Below are positions 35,157-43,781 of a DNA stretch of 64,000 nucleotides, one piece after another. Positions within the stretch are counted from its first letter, which is position 1, and every line of letters begins with the position of its first letter. Under the pieces are notes generated by a model, which saw only the letters and a list, made by a program, of their open reading frames with translations, did not search any database and had not been told where the DNA came from. The position numbers and the translations under genes were made by a program. The stretch comes from an uncultured Rhodospirillales bacterium (lineage in GTDB: Bacteria; Pseudomonadota; Alphaproteobacteria; ATCC43930; CGMCC-115725): positions 1,458,706-1,522,705 of the forward strand of contig CAIKMD010000007.1 in assembly GCA_903828515.1 (NCBI GenBank). The letters are read 5' to 3'.

Positions 35157-35648
35157 ATGATCCTGATCGGTCTTGGGGCCAATCTGCCGAGCAAGGTGGG
35201 GCCACCCCAAGCGACTCTCGAGGCGGCGCTCGACGCGCTCGCGGCGGCAGGGGTGACCATCCTCGCACGCTCGCGCTGGTATCGCACCGCGCCGGTTCCG
35301 GTCTCGGACCAGCCCTGGTTCGTCAATGGCGTGGCGAGCGTGGCGACGTCGCTGGCGCCCATCGAGCTTTTGGCGCTGCTGCGCAAGATTGAGCTTCAGT
35401 TCGGCCGCGAGCGCGGCGAGCCCAATGCGGCCCGGACCATCGATCTCGATATCATCGACTACGACGGGATCGTCATGAACGAGACCGGTTTGATTCTGCC
35501 GCACCCGCGCTTGCAGGATCGGGCCTTCGTCCTGCTGCCTTTGGCCGAAATCGCCCCGCAATGGCGCCACATGGGCTTGCGAAAATCGATCCGAAGCCTG
35601 ATTTATCGCCTACCGGAAGGCCAAAAAGCCGAGCTGATCGACCCCTGA
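35157..35648 (+). CDS. folK: 6-hydroxymethyl-7,8-dihydropterin pyrophosphokinase
   Basis: A 163-residue HPPK that pyrophosphorylates the pterin before FolP acts. LIGLGANLPSKVGPP is the N-terminal strand, RSRWYRTAPV the substrate loop, and ARTIDLDIIDYDG the metal-binding DxD motif; LPHPRLQDRAFVLLPLAEIAP closes the protein. folB and folP lie 21 kb upstream, so the pathway is split. It starts 15 bases after the Pht5-like gene and is followed by rpoZ. Confidence 0.95.
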   Translation: MILIGLGANLPSKVGPPQATLEAALDALAAAGVTILARSRWYRTAPVPVSDQPWFVNGVASVATSLAPIELLALLRKIELQFGRERGEPNAARTIDLDIIDYDGIVMNETGLILPHPRLQDRAFVLLPLAEIAPQWRHMGLRKSIRSLIYRLPEGQKAELIDP

Positions 35649-35760
35649 CCGGTCAAATCCGCGTCAAAACCGCCGTTTTGCCGGTCCCACCCTGTTGCGG
35701 AGCGGCAAAACGCCCCATATATTCAGTGGCTTGAAATATTCTTACCGGAGATTTCGCTAG

Positions 35761-36198
35761 ATGGCTCGCGTCACCGTCGAAGATTGCGTCACTCGCATTC
35801 CCAATCGCTTCGAACTGGTCCTGATCGCGGCGCAGCGCGCGCGCGACATCGCGGGCGGCGCGCCGCTCACGGTCGACCGCGATAACGACAAGGGTCCGGT
35901 CGTCGCGTTGCGCGAAATCGCGGATGAGACGATCGAGCTTCCGGCGCTGCAAGCCAACGTCATCAAAAGCATGCAGAAGCACGTCGAGATCGACGAGCCC
36001 GAGGAAGACCACGACGTCGAGATCGGCGCGCCGGTCGGCTGGGCGGGCGATATGGCGCCGATCGGCGATGTCGATGACGAAGACGTCGAAGAGGCCGCGA
36101 TCGAAGGCGAGCTTCAGGAAGACATGCTGGCCGCGTCCGACGGCGAAGATGCGTTGCCCGAGGGCGACGTCGACGCCGAGGCCGAAACCAAAGAGTAA
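35761..36198 (+). CDS. rpoZ: RNA polymerase omega subunit
   Basis: A 145-residue omega subunit. [31 protein letters not shown]-type text is the conserved core, binding beta-prime and completing the ppGpp site 1. The C-terminal half (about 75-145) is strongly acidic and probably disordered ([18 protein letters not shown]), longer than in E. coli but seen in other alphaproteobacteria. A CCGGAG site lies ahead of the ATG. Its neighbour rsh makes the ligand that omega helps bind. Confidence 0.95.
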   Translation: MARVTVEDCVTRIPNRFELVLIAAQRARDIAGGAPLTVDRDNDKGPVVALREIADETIELPALQANVIKSMQKHVEIDEPEEDHDVEIGAPVGWAGDMAPIGDVDDEDVEEAAIEGELQEDMLAASDGEDALPEGDVDAEAETKE

Positions 36199-36277
36199 CC
36201 GGATGCAGGGCGGCGAACCCCTTCCACGGATCGCCACGCTCACGCCTATCGTGGCGCCCGAAGGGCGCGCGGTCGTC

Positions 36278-38413
36278 ATGCGTCAATTCGATCTGGTGGA
36301 ACGGGTCAAATCCTACGACCCGCTCGCCGACGAAGACGCGCTCAATCGCGCTTACGTCTTCTCGATGAAGGCTCACGGCTCGCAGAAGCGCGCGTCGGGC
36401 GATCCCTATTTTTCGCATCCCGTCGAGGTCGCCGGCATTCTTTCGGGCATGAAGCTCGACAGTGCCTCGATCATCACCGGGCTGCTGCACGACACGGTCG
36501 AAGACACGCTCGCGACGCTGCCCGATATCGAGCGGCTGTTCGGCACCGATATCATGAAGCTGGTTGACGGCGTGACCAAGCTCTCGCGCCTCGAACTGCA
36601 ATCGGATCAGACCAAACAGGCCGAGAATTTCCGCAAGCTCGTGCTGGCGATGTCCGAAGACATCCGCGTCCTGCTGGTGAAGCTCGCCGACCGGCTGCAC
36701 AACATGCGCACGCTCCATTACATCAAGGACGCCGACAAGCGCCGGCGCACCGCGCGCGAGACGATGGAGATCTACGCGCCGCTCGCCGAGCGTATCGGCA
36801 TGCACGACATGAAGGACGAGCTCGAGGATCTGGCTTTCGCCGAGCTTTATCCCGAAGCGCGCGAAAGCATCAAGACGCGGCTCGCTTTTTTGAAGGACAA
36901 GGGCGGCGACATCGTGTCGCGAATCCTGCGCGAATTGCGCAAGACCCTGGCCGAAGGCGGCGTCCAGGCCGAATTGTCGGGCCGCGAGAAATCGCCCTAT
37001 TCGATCTGGCGCAAGATGCAGCGCAAGAACGTCACCTTCGAGCAGTTGTCGGACATCATGGCGCTGCGCGTCGTCGTCGACAGCGTCGAGGCGTGTTATC
37101 ACGCGCTCGGCGTCGTCCACAGCCACTATCCGGTGGTGCCGGGCCGTTTCAAGGATTACCTCTCGACGCCGAAGCCCAACAATTACCGCTCGCTCCATAC
37201 CGGCGTGATCGGCCCCGAACGTCAGCGCATCGAATTGCAGATCCGTACCCGCGACATGCACGAAGTCGCCGAACTCGGCGTTGCCGCGCATTGGGTCTAC
37301 AAGCAATCGACCGCGCCGCGCACCGAGGGCCGCCAGTATCGCTGGATGCGCGAACTGCTCGACATTCTGGAACATGCCTCCGACCCGCAGGAATTCCTCG
37401 AGCACACCAAGCTCGAGATGTTCCAGGATCAGGTGTTCTGTTTCACGCCGAAGGGCGATCTGATCGAATTGCCGCGCGGTTCGACGCCGGTCGATTTCGC
37501 CTATGCGGTCCATTCCGAGATCGGGGATACCTGCGTCGGCGCCAAGGTGAACGGCAAGCTCGTGCCGCTGCGCACGCAACTCTCCAATGGCGATCAGGTC
37601 GAAGTCGTCACCTCGAAGGCGCAGACGCCGTCGCCGACCTGGGAACGCTTCGTCGTCACCGGCAAGGCGCGCGCCCGTATCCGGCGCTTCGTGCGCACCC
37701 AGCAACGCCAGCAATATCTCGATCTCGGCAAGGCGATCCTGCAAAAGGCGTTTCGCCAGGAAGGCCACGATCTCGTCGAAAAGGCGCTGGGCGAAGTGTT
37801 GTCCACGTTCAGCGTGCAGAACGCCGACGATCTCTACGTCGCGGTGGGCGAGGGAATTCACACCGGTCGCGAAGTGGTGCATGCGCTTCATCCGCCGAAG
37901 CCCGATGCCCGCGCCGCCAAGGTCGTGCCGCTGGCCAGCGCGCGCGGCAAACGCGCGGCCGAAAACGCGGTGCCGATCCGCGGCCTCATTCCCGGCATGG
38001 CGCTGCACTATGCCGGTTGCTGTCATCCCTTGCCGGGTGATCGCATCGTCGGCATCGTTCATACCGGCAAGGGCGTGACGGTGCATACGATCGATTGCGA
38101 TACGCTGGCGACGTTCGCCGATACGCCGGAGCGCTGGCTCGACGTGGCGTGGGACGACGACGCGGCGGCCGGCGCGCATGTCGGACGGATCAGCGTGACG
38201 CTCGGCAACGAGCCGGGCGGCCTCGGAAGTCTCACGACCGTGATCGGTCGCGGCGGCGGCAACATCACCAATTTGAAGATCACCAACCGCTCGGTCGATT
38301 TCTTCGAAATCCTCGTCGACATTGAAGTGCAGAATTTGCGCCATCTGACGAACATCATCGCGGCGCTGCGGGCGACGCCGGTGATCAATTCGGTCGAGCG
38401 CGCCCGGGGTTGA
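36278..38413 (+). CDS. rsh: Bifunctional (p)ppGpp synthetase/hydrolase (Rsh)
   Basis: A 711-residue stringent-response enzyme. The N-terminal HD hydrolase has the metal residues His47 (YFSHPVE) and His71-Asp72 (LLHDTVEDT). The synthetase follows with [14 protein letters not shown]-like text and [25 protein letters not shown] ([25 protein letters not shown]), zinc-finger-like ([12 protein letters not shown]) and ACT domains complete the protein. The ATG at 36278 matches the family start [15 protein letters not shown]; a start at 36203 adds 25 non-conserved residues. Both domains look intact. Confidence 0.95.
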   Translation: MRQFDLVERVKSYDPLADEDALNRAYVFSMKAHGSQKRASGDPYFSHPVEVAGILSGMKLDSASIITGLLHDTVEDTLATLPDIERLFGTDIMKLVDGVTKLSRLELQSDQTKQAENFRKLVLAMSEDIRVLLVKLADRLHNMRTLHYIKDADKRRRTARETMEIYAPLAERIGMHDMKDELEDLAFAELYPEARESIKTRLAFLKDKGGDIVSRILRELRKTLAEGGVQAELSGREKSPYSIWRKMQRKNVTFEQLSDIMALRVVVDSVEACYHALGVVHSHYPVVPGRFKDYLSTPKPNNYRSLHTGVIGPERQRIELQIRTRDMHEVAELGVAAHWVYKQSTAPRTEGRQYRWMRELLDILEHASDPQEFLEHTKLEMFQDQVFCFTPKGDLIELPRGSTPVDFAYAVHSEIGDTCVGAKVNGKLVPLRTQLSNGDQVEVVTSKAQTPSPTWERFVVTGKARARIRRFVRTQQRQQYLDLGKAILQKAFRQEGHDLVEKALGEVLSTFSVQNADDLYVAVGEGIHTGREVVHALHPPKPDARAAKVVPLASARGKRAAENAVPIRGLIPGMALHYAGCCHPLPGDRIVGIVHTGKGVTVHTIDCDTLATFADTPERWLDVAWDDDAAAGAHVGRISVTLGNEPGGLGSLTTVIGRGGGNITNLKITNRSVDFFEILVDIEVQNLRHLTNIIAALRATPVINSVERARG

Positions 38414-38414
38414 T

Positions 38415-39176
38415 GTGATCACCAAGCGTCCGCTGCGCCTTGGCGTGAACATCGATCACGTCGCCACCATCCGCAACGCGCGCGGCGGCCGGCATCCCGA
38501 TCCGGTGCGCGCGGCGCGTCTCGCGGCGCAGGCCGGTGCCGACGGCATCACCGCGCATCTGCGCGAGGATCGCCGCCACATCGGCGACGAGGACATCGCG
38601 CGGCTGGTTCACGAGATCGACCTGCCGCTCAATCTCGAAATGGCGGCGACGCCGGAAATGCTCGGCATCGCGTTGCGCCACAAGCCGCATGCGGCCTGTG
38701 TCGTGCCGGAAAAGCGCACCGAAGTGACGACCGAGGGCGGGCTCGACGTCGTCGCGGGCGCGGCGCAGCTCGAACCGGTCATCGCGGCGCTCGCCGGCGC
38801 CGGCATCCGCGTCTCGCTGTTCATCGATCCGGAAAAACGCCAACTCGACATGGCCAAGCGGCTGGGCGCGCCGGTCGTCGAACTGCATACCGGCGCTTAT
38901 TGCGAGGCGGAAGGTACGCGGCGCGGCTTCGAACTCGAACGCATCGTCACCGCCGCCGCGCATGCCGAGGCGCTCGGCCTCGAATGCCATGCGGGGCACG
39001 GGCTGGGTTTCGAGACGGTGGCGCCGGTCGCCGCGATCCCGACCATCGTCGAACTCAATATCGGGCATTTTCTCGTCGGCGAGGCGATCTTCGGGGGGCT
39101 CGACAGCGCGATCAAACGAATGCGTGCCCTGATGCAAGAAGCGCGGGCGGCCGCTTTGGGCGAAAAGAGCGCCTGA
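38415..39176 (+). CDS. pdxJ: Pyridoxine 5'-phosphate synthase
   Basis: A 253-residue TIM-barrel enzyme that makes pyridoxine 5'-phosphate from deoxyxylulose 5-phosphate and aminoacetone phosphate. [17 protein letters not shown] is the diagnostic N-terminus, with HLREDRRHI and [10 protein letters not shown] following and GHGLGFETV near the end. The start is GTG at 38415, one base after the rsh stop. The stop overlaps the acpS start by one base (TGATG), so the two are coupled. Confidence 0.96.
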   Translation: MITKRPLRLGVNIDHVATIRNARGGRHPDPVRAARLAAQAGADGITAHLREDRRHIGDEDIARLVHEIDLPLNLEMAATPEMLGIALRHKPHAACVVPEKRTEVTTEGGLDVVAGAAQLEPVIAALAGAGIRVSLFIDPEKRQLDMAKRLGAPVVELHTGAYCEAEGTRRGFELERIVTAAAHAEALGLECHAGHGLGFETVAPVAAIPTIVELNIGHFLVGEAIFGGLDSAIKRMRALMQEARAAALGEKSA

Positions 39177-39577
39177 TGATCATCGGCATCGGCAGCGATC
39201 TCATCGATATCCGTCGCATCGAAAAGACCCTGGAGCGGTGGGGCGAAAAGTTCATCGACCGGATATTCACCGAGGAAGAGCGCAAGCGGTCCGAACGCAA
39301 GGCCGGCCGCGCCGCCTCCTATGCCAAACGCTATGCCGCCAAGGAGGCCTGTTCCAAGGCGCTTGGCACCGGGTTCCGCGACGGGGTGTTCTGGCGCGAT
39401 ATGGGCGTGGTCAATCTGCCGTCGGGCGCGCCGACCCTTGTCCTGACCGGCGGGGCGCTGGAGCGGCTTCAGGCGATGACTCCGCCGGGAATGGAGGTCC
39501 GAATCGACCTCACGTTGACCGATGAAGAGCCTTTGGCCAGCGCGCTCGTCCTGATCTCAGCCGAGCCGAAAACCTAA
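39176..39577 (+). CDS. acpS: Holo-[acyl-carrier-protein] synthase
   Basis: A 133-residue enzyme that transfers phosphopantetheine from CoA to acyl carrier protein. [19 protein letters not shown] (Asp8) and [18 protein letters not shown] contain the two magnesium ligands. The start at 39176 overlaps the pdxJ stop. Length is normal. lepB follows after 130 bases, in which I see no gene. Confidence 0.95.
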   Translation: MIIGIGSDLIDIRRIEKTLERWGEKFIDRIFTEEERKRSERKAGRAASYAKRYAAKEACSKALGTGFRDGVFWRDMGVVNLPSGAPTLVLTGGALERLQAMTPPGMEVRIDLTLTDEEPLASALVLISAEPKT

Positions 39578-39707
39578 GCAAAACAGCCGAATCGGGCTTG
39601 CCGCGCTTGACTTGGGGGCGGCGGCGCGGTTCATTCAGCGCGTGCGAGCGCCCGTGCGGTCCGCCTTGGAATTCAAAATAGTTTCAGCCTCTTAGAAAGC
39701 GTTCTTA

Positions 39708-40448
39708 ATGGCCAGCAAAACTTCGGGCGGCATCGGTGAGACGCTCAAGACGATCATCTATGCGATCATCATCGCGCTGTTCATTCGCACCTTTTTCTAC
39801 GAACCGTTCAGCATTCCGTCCGCCTCGATGGTGCCGACGCTGCTGATCGGCGACTACCTGTTCGTCTCGAAATTCTCGTTCGGCTATAGCCGCTATTCGC
39901 TGCCGCTCGGCCTGCCGTTGTTGTCGGGTCGGTTGTTCTTCAATGCGCCGCAACGCGGCGACGTCGTCGTGTTCAAGCTGCCGCGCGATCCCTCGATCGA
40001 TTTCATCAAGCGCATCGTCGGCCTGCCCGGCGACAAGATGCAGATGGTCGAAGGCATTCTTCAGATCAATGGACAGCCGATCAAGCGCGAGCGGATCGAA
40101 CCCTATTTCTATGAAGAGAACAATCGCACCTCGACCTATGTCCATTATCTCGAGACGCTGCCCAACGGGTATCGCCACGACATCATCGAGATCGGCGATG
40201 ACGGGCCGCTCGACAATACCGGGGTGTTCACGATCCCTCAGGGTTCCTATTTCATGATGGGCGACAACCGCGACAATTCGGCCGACAGCCGCGATCCCGA
40301 TAGCGGGGTCGGGTTCGTGCCGGCGGAGAATCTGGTTGGCCGCGCCGAGTTCATCTTCTTCTCGACCGATGGTTACGCGCGGTGGTGGGAAGTGTGGAAA
40401 TGGCCGTTCACGATCCGCTACAGCCGCCTCTTCTCGGGCATTCACTGA
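39708..40448 (+). CDS. lepB: Signal peptidase I
   Basis: A 246-residue inner-membrane endopeptidase that removes Sec and Tat signal peptides. One N-terminal membrane helix (TIIYAIIIALFIRTFFY) is followed by PSASM with the nucleophile Ser40, and DFIKRIVGLPGDK with the general base Lys101. MGDNRDNSADSR is box E. It is the canonical copy in the acpS-lepB-rnc-era order; a second, divergent S26 enzyme lies 1.6 kb downstream. Confidence 0.95.
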   Translation: MASKTSGGIGETLKTIIYAIIIALFIRTFFYEPFSIPSASMVPTLLIGDYLFVSKFSFGYSRYSLPLGLPLLSGRLFFNAPQRGDVVVFKLPRDPSIDFIKRIVGLPGDKMQMVEGILQINGQPIKRERIEPYFYEENNRTSTYVHYLETLPNGYRHDIIEIGDDGPLDNTGVFTIPQGSYFMMGDNRDNSADSRDPDSGVGFVPAENLVGRAEFIFFSTDGYARWWEVWKWPFTIRYSRLFSGIH

Positions 40449-40450
40449 CG

Positions 40451-41149
40451 ATGGATGGCGTGACCGACGGCCTCGCCACGATCGAAGAGGGGCTCGGCCA
40501 TCACTTCACCACGCGTGACCTGCTGATCGAGGCCCTGACCCACCCGAGCGCGGTGCGTCGGCGCGGCATTTCGCGACGCGGCTATGAACGGCTCGAGTTC
40601 CTCGGCGACCGCGTTCTCGGCCTCATTGTCGCCGATCTGCTCTGGCGGCGTTTCCCCAACGAAGCCGAGGGTGAACTGACCCGCCGTCACACCCACCTTG
40701 TTCGTCGCGAAGCCTTGGCCGAGGTCGCGATGGATTTGAATCTCGGTGCGCGATTGATCGTCTCGGCCGGCGAGGACGCGGCCGGCGTGCGCGACAATCT
40801 CAGCGTGCTCGCCGATGCGTGCGAGGCGGTGATCGCCGCGCTGTTTCTCGACGGCGGCCTGCCGGCGGCGCAACAATTCGTCGAGCAGCGCTGGGCCAAG
40901 CGCATGAGCCTCAGTCCCGAACCGCCGCGCGATCCGAAAACCAGTCTGCAGGAATGGGCGCAGGCGCGCGGTCTGCCGCTGCCGGTCTATCGCACGGTTG
41001 CCGCCGAGGGACCGGCGCATCGCCGCCAGTTCACCATCACGGTGATGGTCGAAGGCCTGCCGCCGGCAACCGCGACCGGCTCGTCAAAGCGCATGGCGGA
41101 AACCGCCGCTGCCGCGACCGCGCTCGCCGCGCTCGACGCCGCCTCATGA
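40451..41149 (+). CDS. rnc: Ribonuclease III
   Basis: A 232-residue double-strand RNA endonuclease. ERLEFLGDRVLGL is the signature with the catalytic acidic residues, DACEAVIAALFLDGG the second acidic cluster, and DPKTSLQEWAQARGLPLPVY starts the dsRNA-binding domain. The ATG at 40451, two bases after lepB, is favoured over an upstream in-frame codon inside lepB. It overlaps era by four bases. Confidence 0.95.
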   Translation: MDGVTDGLATIEEGLGHHFTTRDLLIEALTHPSAVRRRGISRRGYERLEFLGDRVLGLIVADLLWRRFPNEAEGELTRRHTHLVRREALAEVAMDLNLGARLIVSAGEDAAGVRDNLSVLADACEAVIAALFLDGGLPAAQQFVEQRWAKRMSLSPEPPRDPKTSLQEWAQARGLPLPVYRTVAAEGPAHRRQFTITVMVEGLPPATATGSSKRMAETAAAATALAALDAAS

Positions 41150-42045
41150 GCGACCAGCATCGTTGCGGTCACGTCGCGCTGGTCGGAGCGCCCAACGCCG
41201 GCAAATCCACGCTGCTCAATCTGCTGGTCGGATCGAAACTCTCGATCGTCACGCCCAAGGTTCAGACCACGCGTAGCCGCGTGCTCGGCATCGCGATCCG
41301 GGGCGACGCGCAGCTCATCTTTATCGACACGCCGGGAATTTTCTCGCCCAAGCGCCGGCTCGATCGCGCCATGGTCGCCGCGGCCTGGGCGGGGGCGGGC
41401 GATGCCGATATCGTGGTCGTGCTGATCGATGCCGCGCGCGGCTTCGACGAGGACAGCCGCCGCATCATCGAACGCTTGAAGGCGGCAAAGCGCCGCGCGG
41501 TGCTGGCGCTCAACAAGATCGATCTGATGAAGCGCGATATGTTGTTGCCGCTGGCCGATGCGTTGACCCAGGCCGGCGATTTTGAACGCGTGTTCATGAT
41601 ATCGAGCACCGGCGGCGACGGCACCGGCGATCTCGCGGATTATCTCGCGCAAACCGTTCCTGAGGGGCCGTGGCTGTTCCCGGAGGATCAGCTCACCGAT
41701 CTGCCGCAACGCCTGCTCGCCGCCGAAATCACCCGCGAGCAGCTTTATCTTCAGCTTCATCAGGAGTTGCCTTACGCGGCGACGGTCGAGACTGAAAGCT
41801 GGGAAGATCGTCCCGACGGCAGCGTCAAGATCAGCCAGACGATCCATGTACAGCGCGACAGCCAGAAGGCGATCGTGCTGGGCAAGGGCGGCGCTCAGGT
41901 GAAACATATCGGGCTGAAGGCGCGGCTCGAACTCGAACGCGTGCTGGGCCAGCGCGTTCATCTGTTCCTCTTCGTGCGCGTGAGCGAAGGCTGGGCTGAC
42001 GACCGCGCGCATTATCAGGCGATCGGACTCGATTTCTCGGAATGA
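41146..42045 (+). CDS. era: GTPase Era
   Basis: A 299-residue GTPase required for 16S rRNA maturation and 30S assembly. GAPNAGKST (14-22) is G1, IDTPGI is G3 and NKIDLM is G4. The C-terminal KH domain shows the IHVQRDSQKAIVLGKGGAQVKHIG signature in its expected place, though the run is interrupted here for length: VQRDSQKAIVLGKGG. It overlaps rnc and the next gene by ATGA. Confidence 0.96.
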   Translation: MSDQHRCGHVALVGAPNAGKSTLLNLLVGSKLSIVTPKVQTTRSRVLGIAIRGDAQLIFIDTPGIFSPKRRLDRAMVAAAWAGAGDADIVVVLIDAARGFDEDSRRIIERLKAAKRRAVLALNKIDLMKRDMLLPLADALTQAGDFERVFMISSTGGDGTGDLADYLAQTVPEGPWLFPEDQLTDLPQRLLAAEITREQLYLQLHQELPYAATVETESWEDRPDGSVKISQTIHVQRDSQKAIVLGKGGAQVKHIGLKARLELERVLGQRVHLFLFVRVSEGWADDRAHYQAIGLDFSE

Positions 42046-43025
42046 ACTTGGACTCACGACCGAGACTGCGAACGCGAATTTGGGCCTTTCTTTTGGCGTT
42101 TATCACGCCGGGCCTCGGACAAGCCTTCAATGGCGAATATCGTCGCGGTATCGCATTCGGCGTGGTGACCGCTGTCGCCTTGTTGGCGATCAATGCCAGC
42201 GTATTCGCTTGGCCATTTTGGCCGCGCCCGGTCATGGATTTGCTCGCGCTCGCTGTCGTCGCAAGCCTCGTTCTTATCGTCTGGGCGGCCGTTGACGGAT
42301 GGCGTCGTGCAAGACCGGCGGGCGTGCCGCGCCCGGGACGGGTGAAGCGGTATCTCGTCTATGCGGCGTTTATCCTCGGATGGCAGGCACCCGATTTATT
42401 ATTTTATAACGCGCCGAGCTGGAAGCCCTACAGCGTGCCAAGCGGATCGATGCGGCCGACTCTGGAGATCGGCGATAATTTTTTCGATATCGACGGTTAT
42501 TTCCAACGCAACCCGCCTCAGCGGGGCGATATCGCTACATTCCATCTTCCGAGCGATCCGTCGATTATTTTTGTGAAACGGATAATCGGCTTACCGGGCG
42601 ATCGCATCCAGCTCAAGCACGGCGTCGTTTACCTGAATGACGAACCGTTGGGCCAAGAACGGAGAGGGGATTACCACGATGCGGCCTTACCGAACGGTGC
42701 GGACAATATGTATGAGCAGTACGACGAGATCCTGCCGAACGGCGTGAGGCATTTGATCATCAACGATCCGGCCGGCGATCAGCCTCTCGATAACACCGAG
42801 GTTTTTTCCGTCCCGCCGGGACATTATTTCATGCTGGGAGATAATCGCGATAATTCCGCGGATAGCCGCGATCCTCAAAGCGGCGTGGGATATGTGCCGG
42901 AAGCTCTCTTGGTCGGTAAGGCAACCTTCGTTTATTTCTCGACCAATCAGCGGCATCCCATCGGGACAGTTTTGTCTTGGCTCCCGTCGATCCGTTGGAG
43001 CCGCGTGTGGCTGTCGGTATCGTGA
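42042..43025 (+). CDS. Second S26 signal peptidase with polytopic N-terminus
   Basis: A 327-residue protein whose C-terminal half is a signal peptidase I: VPSGSM with Ser136, IIFVKRIIGLPGD with Lys179 and FMLGDNRDNSADSR. The N-terminal 125 residues hold three to four hydrophobic segments beginning FLLAFITPGLGQAFNG, a TM2-like opening not found in LepB. It overlaps era by four bases and lies before recO, a place where this gene is not usual. Codon use is more AT-rich at third positions than in the neighbours, so acquisition is possible. Substrates unknown. Confidence 0.88.
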   Translation: MNLDSRPRLRTRIWAFLLAFITPGLGQAFNGEYRRGIAFGVVTAVALLAINASVFAWPFWPRPVMDLLALAVVASLVLIVWAAVDGWRRARPAGVPRPGRVKRYLVYAAFILGWQAPDLLFYNAPSWKPYSVPSGSMRPTLEIGDNFFDIDGYFQRNPPQRGDIATFHLPSDPSIIFVKRIIGLPGDRIQLKHGVVYLNDEPLGQERRGDYHDAALPNGADNMYEQYDEILPNGVRHLIINDPAGDQPLDNTEVFSVPPGHYFMLGDNRDNSADSRDPQSGVGYVPEALLVGKATFVYFSTNQRHPIGTVLSWLPSIRWSRVWLSVS

Positions 43026-43034
43026 TGGATATCC

Positions 43035-43781
43035 ATGCAATGGAGCGATGAAGGCATCATCCTGGCGGCGCGGCGCCACGGCGAGCGCGCGCTGGTCGTC
43101 GATCTGCTGACCCGCGAGCATGGCCGCCACGCGGGGTTGTTGCGCGGCGGGCAGGCGCCGCGCGCCCGCACGCAATGGCAGATCGGCAATCGCATGCTGA
43201 TCAGCTGGAGCGCGCGGCTCGCCGATCATTTGGGATTTCTCACCGGTGAGCGCGTCGAAGGCCACGGCGTGATGCTGCTGGACGATCGCGTGCGCCTTGC
43301 CGCGCTCTCGGCGGCGACGGCGGTGGGGGCGGCGACCTTGCCCGAACGCGAACCGCATCCGCGTGCCTATGCCGGTCTCACGGCGCTGATCGCCGCACTC
43401 GGCGCCGACGAACGCTGGGCGATCGCTTATGTCGAATGGGAGATGGCGCTGCTGGAAGAACTCGGCTTCGGTCTCGATCTCTCGTGCTGCGCTTCGACCG
43501 GTGTCACCACCGATCTCGTCTATGTCTCGCCGCGTTCCGGCCAGGCGGTGTCGGAGGCGGCCGGCGCGCCCTATCGCAGCCAGATGTTGAAGCTGCCGGC
43601 GTTTTTGCTGCCGGGCGGCGAGGGCAGGCGTCCGGCGACCGAGGACGTGATGGATGGCCTGGCGCTCACCGGATTTTTTCTCGAACGCCGGGTTTTGGCG
43701 CCGCATGGCCGCAAGCTGCCGGCGGCGCGATCCCGATATATTGACGCGCTGGCACAGGTCCTTACTATACCTAGCGTATGA
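43035..43781 (+). CDS. recO: DNA repair protein RecO
   Basis: A 248-residue recombination mediator that loads RecA on SSB-coated gaps with RecR. DEGIILAARRHGERALVVDLLTREHGRHAGL-type text is the N-terminal OB fold, and AYVEWEMALLEELGFGLDLSCCA is the family signature region. The start ATG at 43035 follows the second signal peptidase by nine bases. It overlaps parC by four bases. Confidence 0.94.
   Translation: MQWSDEGIILAARRHGERALVVDLLTREHGRHAGLLRGGQAPRARTQWQIGNRMLISWSARLADHLGFLTGERVEGHGVMLLDDRVRLAALSAATAVGAATLPEREPHPRAYAGLTALIAALGADERWAIAYVEWEMALLEELGFGLDLSCCASTGVTTDLVYVSPRSGQAVSEAAGAPYRSQMLKLPAFLLPGGEGRRPATEDVMDGLALTGFFLERRVLAPHGRKLPAARSRYIDALAQVLTIPSV

Noticed and set aside
36203-36277. Upstream in-frame start for rsh
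   Set aside because: It adds 25 residues with no family similarity; the start at 36278 matches the conserved N-terminus.
35963-38452. An 829-codon open frame opposite rsh
   Set aside because: Antisense shadow of a confidently identified gene, same composition artefact.
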